Virus record (IMG/VR): IMGVR_UViG_3300028590_000011
Location: 16,040 to 80,039 of that record
Reading direction: 5' to 3' (one strand)
Source: a virus
DNA length: 64,000 bases
A program made the translations under genes and the position numbers. Under the pieces are notes generated by a model. The model did no database searches. It saw only the letters and a list, made by a program, of their open reading frames with translations, and was not told where the DNA came from. Shown here piece by piece: positions 40,030 through 49,355 of the stretch. Every line of letters begins with the position of its first letter. Position 1 is the stretch's first letter.

Positions 40030-42012
40030 CTACTCATCGTGATCACCGAACTCCTCCATCTCCACGTCCGGGAGTGCATCGAACACCGGGAAGAAGAACC
40101 GGTTGTTCGCGGTGCCTACGCGCTGCTTGGTGTCTTCCAGTACGTAGTCGCCTTCGGTGACCCAACTCTCCAGCCCGTTCCGAGTCGGAGCATCAGCCTG
40201 GTAGGTCCTACCCAGCGAGGAGTCATGACCCTCGTCCAAGCGCAGGACCATGAAGGTCAGGTTGTCTGGGTTGACCCCCCACTCCCGAGCCAGTTCGCCG
40301 TAGGTGATCTGGTCAGGCATCTTGTAGTCAGGAACTCCACCTTCAGTGGTGTACCAGTCCAGGTTGATCTTGGTGTTCTCGCCAGTCCAGTCCGGGTCGC
40401 CGTTGGCGTTCCCAGAAGCGATGGCTTCTACCAGAGCGAAGATGTCATCATCCTCGATGAAGGCGTGGTACTTGTTGCCGTCCTCGCCGTACATCTCGAC
40501 CATGCCGCCCGTGTGGTCCTTGATGGACTCGTACTCGTCCATGATCGCCTCATCGAGGCGCTGCACTGCTCGCTCTGCGATCAGCACCTCGTCCGGGCTC
40601 CACACTATGCTGCTGTTGGCGTTCAGGTAGTCGTTGTAGGTGCTCAACTCATGCGGCGTGACGACTGTGTACACGGGGTACTGCTTGCCGTTCTCAGACT
40701 GGATCTTGACCGTAGGCGAGTAGAAGACTCGGTTCCTCGGCTTCTCCAGCGCCTTCAGTCGAACCAGGTCACGGGCCACATCCTCGGTCAGCGCCAGCTT
40801 CTGGAGCGGAGGCATCCCCAATCGGGTCTTGGTCTGCTCCTCGCGACCGAGTGAGACCTTCTCCGCAGTCTTATCGCTCAGCGAGACATGTTCGATCGGA
40901 GTCAGACGGACCTTTCGCTGAGGAGACAGACGAACTTTGCGATCCTCAGAGAGCCGTACCTTCTGCTCCGGCTCCAGCCTGACCTTCTCCTGCTCTCGGA
41001 TCACCGGCTCAGCGTCGCGCACGCGCTGCGCTTCTCCTACCAGGTTGTCCAGGAAGGCCGAAGGCTTGTCCTGGGTCTTGACCGCGAACCGTCCGTCCGA
41101 GGTGCGCTTGTACTCGTCGTCGTACCAGCGATCCGCCTTGGAGACGATCGGGTCTACAACCTTCACCTCGCACCGGCAGTTGGGGTGAACACCGGGAACC
41201 CACATCTCGATCTTGTTGGGCAGCACGAAGCGCTCGCTGACGCCCACTCGCTTGCCGTGCATCGGGCCGCAGATGGCGCAGGTCTTCTCGTCCTTGGCCG
41301 TCAGCCAGACCTTCTCGGCCTCAGCTGAGAGAGCCCCGTGATCCTGCATCCAGAGCCACGCCGTCTGCTTCGCCTGGAGGTCGAGGTTGTGAACCTCCTG
41401 CTTAGCGAACACCTTCAGGCGGCTCCTGATGGAGCGACCGATGTACTCCCTGACCATCTGCTTGGCAGACATAGGCTGCGCGCTGGTGATCTTCTTCTTC
41501 ACGTCCAACGCAACGTAGCCACTCATCTGGCGAGGAGTGAGCCCGTACGCGTCCAGCGCCCGGTCCGCAGCAACGCGGACAGGAAGCTGACGATTGACGA
41601 AGGAGTTGAACCCCTGGAGCAGCGCGTCCTTGGAGGTGGCATCGAAGTACTCACCGATCCGGCGAGTGTGCTGCTCAGCCAGTGCGTAGATAGTCGTCAT
41701 TGGCACATCGCCAGCGCCAGCAGCGCGGTACGCGCGCACGTACGCCTCAGCAGCAGCCGGACCGAGGATCGCGTTCTTCCGACCCAGGAACAGAGCCGAA
41801 GCCTGGTCCAGGAGAGCCACCAGTCGAGATCCAGTGATCTCTGGCTCCTTGGCGATCTGCTCCTTGATGTAGTTGATGACCAGCAACCGGTGCGACATCA
41901 GTGCCGAGTGGATCATCTCCTCCAGGCTGCCGAGGTGCTTCTCGTCTGCACGCTTCAGAGCCCCCACCGCAAGGTCAGGGGCTAGAAGCTCTACATAGGG
42001 AGCAGTGGTCAC
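40030..42012 (-). CDS. MuF-like minor head protein with octapeptide repeats, 660 aa
   Basis: GTG start overlapping the preceding stop. Helical N-domain, then at about 240-285 a MuF-type zinc-like module with CAICGPMHG and HPNCRC. A repeat region at about 338-395 holds at least four near-octads (KVRLEPEQ, KVRLSEDR, KVRLSPQR, KVRLTPIE). The C-terminal 250 residues form an unrecognised alpha/beta domain, possibly an effector. MuF proteins bind the portal inside the head and often carry C-terminal toxins or enzymes. Confidence 0.85.
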   Translation of the reverse strand: MTTAPYVELLAPDLAVGALKRADEKHLGSLEEMIHSALMSHRLLVINYIKEQIAKEPEITGSRLVALLDQASALFLGRKNAILGPAAAEAYVRAYRAAGAGDVPMTTIYALAEQHTRRIGEYFDATSKDALLQGFNSFVNRQLPVRVAADRALDAYGLTPRQMSGYVALDVKKKITSAQPMSAKQMVREYIGRSIRSRLKVFAKQEVHNLDLQAKQTAWLWMQDHGALSAEAEKVWLTAKDEKTCAICGPMHGKRVGVSERFVLPNKIEMWVPGVHPNCRCEVKVVDPIVSKADRWYDDEYKRTSDGRFAVKTQDKPSAFLDNLVGEAQRVRDAEPVIREQEKVRLEPEQKVRLSEDRKVRLSPQRKVRLTPIEHVSLSDKTAEKVSLGREEQTKTRLGMPPLQKLALTEDVARDLVRLKALEKPRNRVFYSPTVKIQSENGKQYPVYTVVTPHELSTYNDYLNANSSIVWSPDEVLIAERAVQRLDEAIMDEYESIKDHTGGMVEMYGEDGNKYHAFIEDDDIFALVEAIASGNANGDPDWTGENTKINLDWYTTEGGVPDYKMPDQITYGELAREWGVNPDNLTFMVLRLDEGHDSSLGRTYQADAPTRNGLESWVTEGDYVLEDTKQRVGTANNRFFFPVFDALPDVEMEEFGDHDE

Positions 42013-45000
42013 TGGGACTTCCGCTTGTCGGCGTACATCTCCATGGTGAGCCTCTCGGCTTCCTTGACAGTGTCAGCCCCGCCGAACACACCGCCACGGA
42101 GGTCTTCCACATCCTCATGCGACTTCACTCGCTGCCGCTCATCGTGCAGAGCCTGAGCGGCGATGTAGAGAGTGTCAGCAGCGTTGTCGTTACCCAAGTC
42201 GGCGTAATACTGAGCAGCCTTCTCGAACTCGCTGATGAGCGTCGACACTCGACCCTGGGGCCGGAGCTTCTCCTCAGCGGTCACAGGAGCGTTTCGGATG
42301 ACGATGTCTCCCGACTCCTGGCGCATGGTCCCCTCAGGGCCCTGTCCGTCCTTCAGCGCGCGCATCCGGTGCACCGTCTCCAGTTGCGCGGTGATCTGCT
42401 TCGGGTCAGAGACCAGTCGGGTCACGACCGGCGAGTTACGCACGACCTGGAGATCACGAAGCAGTTCCACACGGTCCATCGCAGGCAGGTCGTCCGGACC
42501 CTGACCGAGGAAGGTACGCATCTCCTTCAGGACGTTGTACTCGTCCTTCAGCTCAGCCTCGTTCATCTCAGAGAGTGGCTTGTCGTGCCGTACGCCACCC
42601 GAGTCGATCTTCTTCATCTCGGCCATCCGAGCGCTCAGATCAGCACCGGTCTCGTAGGCAGCACCAGAGAAGGCGAAGGGCTTGTCGCCCCAGACCCCAG
42701 CCACATCAGCGCCGTACTCCTTGCGACCGACATGACCAGCAGCCACCTTGTACGCTGCACCAGCCTCACCGAGCCTGACGTTGGCGCTAACTGCGCGCGA
42801 CACCAGCGAGTCGAACTTGGCCTGGTTCTCCGGCTGGGCCAGCTCCTCCGGGGTGAGGTTGAGAAGCTTGGCCTCTTCCTCGTTCGGCTCGATCCGGTCC
42901 TTCAGCACAGCCTGCACAGAGACCGCAGCCTCCGCGTAGTTCTGCGCCGCACGGCGCTCAGCCACCACGCTCTTGACCGACTTCTTCTGCTCACCGGTGG
43001 GGTTGAGCTGGAAGTTCTTCGCATCGAAGGGAGCAGGGCCATCCGGTGAGGGAGCGCCCCGTCGCGGACCACCGCTACCCCGACCACCCTGGTAGTCGGC
43101 CTCAGATGCCGAGAACTTCCCACCAACCATGGTGGGGTTGCGCTTGGCGTTACCGAACAGACCAGCGGCTGCGTAGGTCGGGCGGTTGCGTCCCGGCTCC
43201 ACGTAACCACGGTCGAGCGAGGTCTCCATGCGGTCCATGTGACGACGCGGGACAGCGTTGGCGTCCTTGATGTAGTACGGGAACTGCTCCTGGAGCGCGA
43301 TGAGGGCAGCCTTGTAACCCTCGCCGTTCAGCCGGTACTTGTACTCCTTCTCGGCGGCGAGTTCGTTCATCACGTCGCCCATGAAGTCGTCCGCGTCCTT
43401 GCCCTGCGAGCCCTGAGCGCGCTGAGTAGCGATGAACCGGGCCAGCCGCTCGTCGTGGTCGCTCAGTTCCGGAGACGACTTGAACTCGTCCACGCGGCGG
43501 TTGATCTCGGTCTGGATGTCCTTACGCGGGGCGTACCCGCCCATCTCCTCCATGACCTCGGTCTTGATCGCCTCGCGGATCTCCGGGTTGAGAGACATCC
43601 GATCGACCTGCTCCGACTGCACTGCGTCGAGGAGCTGCTCATAGCGCCGAGTCATCCGGCGAGCTTTGTCGTTGTAGCGACGACCACCGGTGAAGTCCTG
43701 CTCGAACTCCATGGTGAAGACACCCGAACGAGAGACCACCGTGACCTGGCGAGCACCAGACATGAGACCGGTGTAGACATCCTCGGAGGTGAGGCCACCG
43801 ACAGAGCGGTTGCGGATGTACTCCCCGCCCTTCAGACCCTTCAACTTGCGGAGGTTGAAGGGCAGATAGTGGTCGTCTCCATAGCCCACGGCCTGGTCTA
43901 CGACCTTGCCGTCCTTGTCGATGATCACGCCCTCAGACGGAGGGGTGTTGCCCGAAGCGAGCTGGAGGTCGTAGAGCTTCTGGCTCGGAATCCTCCGCGA
44001 CAGGTACTCGACCGCCACCGCCCGACCGTTGGCTCGCTCCTCCCAGGTAGGAGCGCGTCGCTCAGCCGAGATGCGGGCAGCAGCCATCTGCACCGGCGAG
44101 AGTTCCTGCGGGCGCTTCAGGTTGGCCTTCTTACCCTCCGGGGTGTTCCGGTACGGGTCGTTGGCAGTGGCCAACTTCGCATCGCGCATGGCGCGGTCCA
44201 CAGCACCGACGACCACCTTGTCCGGGGTCTTGGAGGTGCCCCGGTAGCGGTAGGCGGTCTTACGCGCCGAAGGGCCGAAGACAGCCTCAGCCTCCGAGCC
44301 ATGGTCACCGACGAACTGAGCCATCCGCGCTGCGAGCTGAACCTTGGACCCAGCCGGAGCGATCTCGCCGACGATCTTGGAGCCAGCGGACAGTCGTCCG
44401 TACAGACGCGCGTTCGAGTCCCGGCCGTCTACCTGCTGGTTCCAGTCCTGCTCGAAGGATCCGAAACCGGAGTCGACAGCGTTGATGCCGCGCATGGTCT
44501 CGTAGCGCTGCTTGGAGCCGTCCGCGCCCAGAGAAGTAGACAGACCGAAGTACGCCCCACCAGCGGTGAGCGCGTTCGGACGCGCATCCAGACCCACCAG
44601 GTCCTCGTGCTTGGGGTCCCACATCTTCGGGTCCGGTCGCGTCGAGGAGGTAGTGACGGTGTACACCTGGCCGTTGTGCTTGTTCCGGATGTGGGCGATC
44701 ACGTCGCTGTCGCCGGGGTTGCGAGAGGACGCGTGAACGGCCCCGAGGAAGTTGGTCAGCTGCCGGTACTGGTCCTGGTAGGCAGCAGCACGACGCGGCG
44801 GGAGACCCTCGACATCCTTGCCATGCGGGAGCCCCATCGACTCAGCCGTACGCCCCTTGATGGGCTTCACCTGAGAAGTGGTCACCTTGGCCCGGAACCG
44901 ACCAGTGCCGGGGTCACGGCTGAAGTCGGACTCCTTGAACCGGTAGCCGTAGTCGTACGGGGTCGCCTTGGAGATCTCCGAGAGAGCCTTGGCGAACTCC

Positions 45001-45278
45001 ACAGCGCCGTCCGTGTCCTTGGCAGCAGCACGCATCGTGGCGCGCTTCAGCACCTCCACGCGCTTGGAGATGACCTTGTTCAGGTGACGCTGGAGAACGG
45101 GCAGATTCTTCTCGATCGTCTCTTCGACCATGTCGTTGGCGACGTGGTAGCAGAACTCGCGAGCCTCTTCCTCGTCCATCTTCATGATGAGGTCGTAGAC
45201 CTTCTGGGCAGCCTTGTAGTTGAAGTCCGGGTTGTCGGACTTGAAGATCGAACCGCGCTCGATCGGCGTGAGAGTCAC
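42009..45278 (-). CDS. giant head-associated protein, 1089 aa, function unknown
   Basis: GTG start overlapping the portal stop. Helical N-terminal 90 residues, then a long mixed alpha/beta chain without strong hydrophobic segments, then a Gly/Pro-rich linker (GGRGSGGPRRGAPSPDGPAP) near residue 750 and a helical C-terminus. Contains RGYVEPGRNRPTYAAAG near 720. Position between portal and MuF gene suggests a virion protein delivered with or near the portal. No catalytic motif recognised. Confidence 0.75.
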   Translation of the reverse strand: MTLTPIERGSIFKSDNPDFNYKAAQKVYDLIMKMDEEEAREFCYHVANDMVEETIEKNLPVLQRHLNKVISKRVEVLKRATMRAAAKDTDGAVEFAKALSEISKATPYDYGYRFKESDFSRDPGTGRFRAKVTTSQVKPIKGRTAESMGLPHGKDVEGLPPRRAAAYQDQYRQLTNFLGAVHASSRNPGDSDVIAHIRNKHNGQVYTVTTSSTRPDPKMWDPKHEDLVGLDARPNALTAGGAYFGLSTSLGADGSKQRYETMRGINAVDSGFGSFEQDWNQQVDGRDSNARLYGRLSAGSKIVGEIAPAGSKVQLAARMAQFVGDHGSEAEAVFGPSARKTAYRYRGTSKTPDKVVVGAVDRAMRDAKLATANDPYRNTPEGKKANLKRPQELSPVQMAAARISAERRAPTWEERANGRAVAVEYLSRRIPSQKLYDLQLASGNTPPSEGVIIDKDGKVVDQAVGYGDDHYLPFNLRKLKGLKGGEYIRNRSVGGLTSEDVYTGLMSGARQVTVVSRSGVFTMEFEQDFTGGRRYNDKARRMTRRYEQLLDAVQSEQVDRMSLNPEIREAIKTEVMEEMGGYAPRKDIQTEINRRVDEFKSSPELSDHDERLARFIATQRAQGSQGKDADDFMGDVMNELAAEKEYKYRLNGEGYKAALIALQEQFPYYIKDANAVPRRHMDRMETSLDRGYVEPGRNRPTYAAAGLFGNAKRNPTMVGGKFSASEADYQGGRGSGGPRRGAPSPDGPAPFDAKNFQLNPTGEQKKSVKSVVAERRAAQNYAEAAVSVQAVLKDRIEPNEEEAKLLNLTPEELAQPENQAKFDSLVSRAVSANVRLGEAGAAYKVAAGHVGRKEYGADVAGVWGDKPFAFSGAAYETGADLSARMAEMKKIDSGGVRHDKPLSEMNEAELKDEYNVLKEMRTFLGQGPDDLPAMDRVELLRDLQVVRNSPVVTRLVSDPKQITAQLETVHRMRALKDGQGPEGTMRQESGDIVIRNAPVTAEEKLRPQGRVSTLISEFEKAAQYYADLGNDNAADTLYIAAQALHDERQRVKSHEDVEDLRGGVFGGADTVKEAERLTMEMYADKRKSQ

Positions 45279-47119
45279 TTCTTACCGTCCTTCTTGGGTG
45301 CGGGCTTCTTGGCAGCCTCGCGCTGCTTGATCTTCAACTGCTCCATCGCGCGCTGGTGCTTCTTCTGCTCAACGGCTTCCTGGAGAGTCATCTTCTCCTT
45401 CTCGCGCTTCAGGCCAGAGTCGGCGCTCCGCTCTTGGAGAGCCATCTTCTCCTTCTCGCGAGCGTGCTGCTTCTCAGCGTTGGGGTCCTCAGGCGGCGGC
45501 TGGTTCTGCATAGCCAACTGCTGCTGCTCCTTGGCCTCGTCCATCTGGCCGACCGGGTGCTGACGACGGATCAGCTCCGCGTCCATCTCATCGCTGGCCA
45601 TCTGCTGCTGCATCTCGGGCGTCGGCATGTTCTGGACCTGGTCAGCCTGCTCCGGGCTGTAGCCCTGGGCTGCCATCTCCGCACGCTGCTGGAGACCGAT
45701 GAGACCCATCTGAGAGTCAGCGAACTGCATCGCCTGCTCCTGGACGAGCATCTGCCGCTTGAACTCCTCGGACTCCGGAGTCATCTCCGGGAGGCGAGCG
45801 ATGTCGCGAACGAACTTCTCCAGCTCCGGGTCCGGGAACCACTGCATACCGGCACCAGCCGTAGCCGAGATGAAGCCAGCGAGCTGGTTCAGGTCAGGCG
45901 GGTCGATGTCGGTGGGCTCGAACTTGGGCAGTTCGTCCAGCTTCCAGCCGTTCACTGCGAACAGCTTGGGGACCAGGTGTCGATTCAAGGTGTCCGCGAT
46001 CGACTTCACGATGGCGTTCAGGGCAGCCCGGAAGATGCCCGTCTTGTCAGTGTGCAGTGAGTAGGAGCCGACCTGCTGGTGGCCCACCAGGATGAAGTCC
46101 GCGAGAACGCTCATCAGGATGCGCTGCTCGTACCGCTGGATGATCGAGTTGGTGTCGAACTGACGCGAGCCCGAGGAACTCATCAGCTCGAAGTCGAAGA
46201 GCGGCTGCTTGGTGTCCCGGTCGTACTGGACAGGGAGGACCAGGCCCTCGTTCTCGTCCCTGCGCACGCCACGGACCATCTTACGAAAGGCCTCGACCGT
46301 CTTGGCCTGGTCGGTACCAGGCTGCGCCTTCATGAACTCGGCAGGCACCTTAGCGACCGGCATACCCGCGAGGTCACGCTCGACACCGATGGCCTCGAAC
46401 TCCTCCAGGCGCTTCTTGAAGTACCAGGAGCGGTAGGCGGTGCGGAGCAGGCTGACGCCCTCCGGGTTGCCCTTGGCGATCGAGGTACGGAACAGCAGCG
46501 ACTTCTCGATCGGGATGACAGTGGTCTGGTAGACCGGGGGTGCCATCTGCACCATGGACTTGATCCCGCCCGACTCATCGAAGGACCAGCGGAGCATGGT
46601 CTCCTGCGAGCGAATGGGCATCTTGCGGATGCCGAACTTCCCATCCGTGTGCTTGGAGCGCTTCGACGGGTCCTTCTCCCAGGGTCCGACCCTCTTCTTG
46701 AAGACGATCTCGTGCCAACTCCACCCGTAGGTGAGCATGGAGAGAACCTCACCGATGAAGTCGTCCCAGGAGTGGCTCATGTCGTCCATGCAGGACTCCA
46801 GGAACTCCTTGGCAGCCTCAGCATCCTTGCCGTTCTCCGGAGGCAGGACGTTCCACTCCACCTCGCGGATCAGCTTGTCGATAGCGAACAGCAGCGACCC
46901 CACCATGGAGTCGTTGGTCGACATCTCGCGGTAGACCTTGACTGCCTTGCGACCTCGGAGTGCCGGGAGGAACTCCTCATCGATATAGCCCGCGACGCGC
47001 TTGACACCCGTGACACCCAGCTCCTGGAGCGGGCCAACGTTCTTCGGGACTTCGTCTCCGACGTTGTCGTCATAGCCACGGTCGCCCATCGGCAGGCCCT
47101 CGGGCAGTCGTGTCGTCAT
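45275..47119 (-). CDS. portal protein, DUF935 (Mu gp29)-like, 614 aa
   Basis: ATG start. Contains SMVGSLLFAIDKLIREVEWN, then MLTYGWSWHEIVFKKRVG, IRSQETMLRWSFDESGG and RYEQRILMSVLADFILVG, the classic DUF935 portal pattern. The last 130 residues are a Gln/Lys/Glu-rich helical tail (EKMALQERSADSGLKREKEK), an extension compared with shorter portals. Forms the dodecameric packaging ring. Downstream of the large terminase, as usual. Confidence 0.9.
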   Translation of the reverse strand: MTTRLPEGLPMGDRGYDDNVGDEVPKNVGPLQELGVTGVKRVAGYIDEEFLPALRGRKAVKVYREMSTNDSMVGSLLFAIDKLIREVEWNVLPPENGKDAEAAKEFLESCMDDMSHSWDDFIGEVLSMLTYGWSWHEIVFKKRVGPWEKDPSKRSKHTDGKFGIRKMPIRSQETMLRWSFDESGGIKSMVQMAPPVYQTTVIPIEKSLLFRTSIAKGNPEGVSLLRTAYRSWYFKKRLEEFEAIGVERDLAGMPVAKVPAEFMKAQPGTDQAKTVEAFRKMVRGVRRDENEGLVLPVQYDRDTKQPLFDFELMSSSGSRQFDTNSIIQRYEQRILMSVLADFILVGHQQVGSYSLHTDKTGIFRAALNAIVKSIADTLNRHLVPKLFAVNGWKLDELPKFEPTDIDPPDLNQLAGFISATAGAGMQWFPDPELEKFVRDIARLPEMTPESEEFKRQMLVQEQAMQFADSQMGLIGLQQRAEMAAQGYSPEQADQVQNMPTPEMQQQMASDEMDAELIRRQHPVGQMDEAKEQQQLAMQNQPPPEDPNAEKQHAREKEKMALQERSADSGLKREKEKMTLQEAVEQKKHQRAMEQLKIKQREAAKKPAPKKDGKK

Positions 47120-47145
47120 ACTCTCAGTCTCCCTACGTCAACCAC

Positions 47146-48648
47146 TCACACCATGAGGGTGAACTCTTGTTCTGCGGCTGCTGTCTTGTTCTGTACGCCG
47201 CCGATGTTCCAGGACGATCCGGTCCGAGACGAAGCGTGGTTCTGCTCCATCTCCTTCTCCATCCAGTTCGGCTCCTGGCTGTTCGGAAGCACCATCGGCT
47301 GGACCGCAACCGCCCGCCGAGACACCAGGTTCCAGGCTAGAGCCATCGAGCAGACTTCGTCGGGAAGGTGGAACTCCTTGCCCCGCGAGTACACGTCCTC
47401 GACCGAACAGTAGAGGTGGGCCTTGTAGTAGGAGTTGATCCGGGGCGAGACGATCTTGTTGTTCTCCACCGCCGAGATGTACTCGCTCAGCATGTTGTCG
47501 CGCTGAGCACCGGTCATCAGGAAGCCGTACGCACGGTTGTCGATGTAGTCCGCGATCACACCACCGAGACCAGTGGCATCGTGGATGCCCTCCGCGTGGT
47601 ACTTCTTCATCAGCTCGTTGTACCGCCCGATCATCACCGGGTAGGGGCGACGCCGCATCCGGAGCATGTACACCGGGCGCACTGGGAGTGAGGTCGCATC
47701 CAGCACGGTGATGACCGTGAAGTCCTGCGCCTTGGCCCAGTCAGCCGCGATGACGTACTCACGGTCCATCCGATGCTCCTCGAACAGGTACTCCTCGTAG
47801 TCCTTCTGGACCTTCTGCCACAGTGGACGGGGCTCGATGGAGAAGGTCTCCTCCACCTTGTTCGAGTCGAAGGCACGGTTGCCGATGGAAGGCTCACCGA
47901 GCTCGTACTCGACTCGCCACATCTCGGCAGGGATCTCGCGCTTCTTCTGCTCGATGAACGCTGGGTCCAGCCATCCGTCGACCGGGTTGGAGGTCTCCCG
48001 ATAGCACCAGGTGAAGATCGGCAGGTTCTCGTCCTGGAACCGCTGGTACATCGTGGCGAAGGTCTTGTCCGGGTACTGCCACGTCGAGGACATGGTGGTC
48101 TGCGCGGGGACGATCTCGCCCTGCCAGTTCTTCTGGGGCATCGGCTGACCGAGGGCGGCGTCCAGGATGTCCTGGTCCATCTCATCGATCTCATCGAGGA
48201 GTAGGAACGGCGGGTGAGGGCCACGGACGGTCTTCTGGGACGCAGTGAGCGGCCTGATCTTCGCGCCGTTCTTCAACTTGATCAGGGTCATGCTGTCGTC
48301 TTGGACGAGGTACTTGGGAGCGTGCTTGGAGTCCCAAGCATCACGCATGGTCTGGTGGATGTTGTTCGACTGGTTGAGTGAGCCACCCAGGATGTTGACA
48401 TCCGCACCCATGATGGCAGCCTTGGTCAGCCCTAGGATCGAGAGCGTCCGGCTCTTCCCAGCAAGACCACGAGAGCCATGAATAAGGATCATCGGCTCCC
48501 GGCTGAAGTACGCCGTCGCGAAGGCGTCGAAGGGCGCATCGTGGTCTGGACAGACCTTCGTGCGAGGGATCTTGTGGCCCCACAGGGCTTGCGTCAGGTA
48601 CCACAGTTCATCCTCGTTACGTGGTCCGCGCTCCAGGACAATGCTCAC
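47146..48648 (-). CDS. terL: terminase large subunit, 500 aa
   Basis: GTG start (VSIVLERGPRNEDELWYLTQ) overlapping the stop of the small gene upstream. ATPase: P-loop-like HGSRGLAGKS (57-66) and Walker B LLLDEIDE (149-156). Nuclease domain (RNase H fold) with first Asp in AADWAKAQD (303), and a second in HDATGLGG (357). Cuts and pumps phage DNA into the prohead through the portal. No small terminase gene was recognised next to it. Confidence 0.92.
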   Translation of the reverse strand: MSIVLERGPRNEDELWYLTQALWGHKIPRTKVCPDHDAPFDAFATAYFSREPMILIHGSRGLAGKSRTLSILGLTKAAIMGADVNILGGSLNQSNNIHQTMRDAWDSKHAPKYLVQDDSMTLIKLKNGAKIRPLTASQKTVRGPHPPFLLLDEIDEMDQDILDAALGQPMPQKNWQGEIVPAQTTMSSTWQYPDKTFATMYQRFQDENLPIFTWCYRETSNPVDGWLDPAFIEQKKREIPAEMWRVEYELGEPSIGNRAFDSNKVEETFSIEPRPLWQKVQKDYEEYLFEEHRMDREYVIAADWAKAQDFTVITVLDATSLPVRPVYMLRMRRRPYPVMIGRYNELMKKYHAEGIHDATGLGGVIADYIDNRAYGFLMTGAQRDNMLSEYISAVENNKIVSPRINSYYKAHLYCSVEDVYSRGKEFHLPDEVCSMALAWNLVSRRAVAVQPMVLPNSQEPNWMEKEMEQNHASSRTGSSWNIGGVQNKTAAAEQEFTLMV

Positions 48649-48941
48649 GCTGTCTTCTTCGGTAGGAGGTCTACGAGCTTCAAGGGGCCGTCGTCCTGGA
48701 TCTTGACGATCATCGCCCCCATGGGAGAGTCCACCACGTAGAACCAGTCGACATGATGCTGATCAGTACGGGATAGCTCTACGGAGAACCGACCTTCTAC
48801 TAGATCAACCTCAGGCGCTCGTGTTGCCCAAGTGACGCCGTGTTCCACCAGAAAGAGACGGCTCGGTATGAACCGCACACGTCCAGCGATCGGATTCCGG
48901 TTCTGATCTACGAAGCGCCCTGTCACCGTCACTGACTGCAT
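48645..48941 (-). CDS. small beta-sandwich structural protein, 98 aa
   Basis: ATG at 48941 follows TTAGGAGACAAC. Start MQSVTVTGRFVDQNRNPIAG then RVRFIPSRL and GRFSVELSR: a beta-sandwich of the type also found at the N-terminus of the 58564 protein (PVEGKVIFRPRP, GEFSVELPA). Such domains occur in phage fibre and virion proteins. Its location just before the terminase is odd for a fibre part. GTGA coupling to terL. Confidence 0.7.
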   Translation of the reverse strand: MQSVTVTGRFVDQNRNPIAGRVRFIPSRLFLVEHGVTWATRAPEVDLVEGRFSVELSRTDQHHVDWFYVVDSPMGAMIVKIQDDGPLKLVDLLPKKTA

Positions 48942-48959
48942 GTTGTCTCCTAATAGCAA

Positions 48960-48987
48960 AGGGGAGGAAGCTTTCACTTCCTCCCCT
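48960..48987 (-). terminator. intrinsic terminator after the lysis cassette
   Basis: Perfect 11-bp stem AGGGGAGGAAG/CTTCCTCCCCT with a 6-nt loop; in the - direction it is followed by TTTGCTATT. It separates the lysis genes from the packaging block. Confidence 0.85.
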
Positions 48988-49011
48988 CCGACTGGCCGGT
49001 CTATCTAGATA

Positions 49012-49095
49012 CTAGATCACATCCGCGACGAGCAGAATGATCAGCACAATGCCGACAACAGCAAGCGCCCAGATGATGGGGTTCCAGTCCCTCAT
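49012..49095 (-). CDS. 27-residue single-pass membrane peptide
   Basis: ATG at 49095 overlaps the holin-like stop (ATGA) and is preceded by GAGGAGGAGACGCC, a strong site. Encodes MRDWNPIIWALAVVGIVLII then LLVADVI: a short polar start and one membrane helix. Coupling, the strong site and the terminator right after it support a real gene. Within the lysis cassette it could be a second holin component or an antiholin; this is inference. Confidence 0.65.
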   Translation of the reverse strand: MRDWNPIIWALAVVGIVLIILLVADVI

Positions 49096-49355
49096 GGCGT
49101 CTCCTCCTCTTCGATCTCGTCGGGGTCACCCAGCTCTAGCTCTGGGGTGACGTTGACCTTGGCGGTCAGCCCGCCAGTAGCAGCGAGGAAGCCGAAGCCC
49201 GCCAGGAGGCCCTTCAGCCAGGTAGGCGTCGGAGCTTCGATGGCGAGGTAGGCAGCCTGGGTGGCACCGAGACCAGCCCCGACGATCATCAGGCCGATGT
49301 AGATCTTCGACCTCAACTTGGCCGGGATCTGCTGGAGCGCTGTACCGATGTTCAT
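49092..49355 (-). CDS. holin-like membrane protein, 87 aa
   Basis: ATG overlaps the endolysin stop (ATGA). Two hydrophobic helices (IYIGLMIVGAGLGATQAAYL and WLKGLLAGFGFLAATGGL) and an acidic tail ending EIEEEETP, a usual shape for class II holins of actinophages. Adjacent to the endolysin. Expected to form the membrane lesions that release or activate the lysin. Confidence 0.8.
   Translation of the reverse strand: MNIGTALQQIPAKLRSKIYIGLMIVGAGLGATQAAYLAIEAPTPTWLKGLLAGFGFLAATGGLTAKVNVTPELELGDPDEIEEEETP

Noticed and set aside
43239-45563. 774-codon open frame on the + strand
   Set aside because: It lies antisense to the 1089-aa head gene and portal, is rich in Val/Leu/Arg/His as expected for GC-rich shadow frames, and has no coupling or ribosome-binding site.
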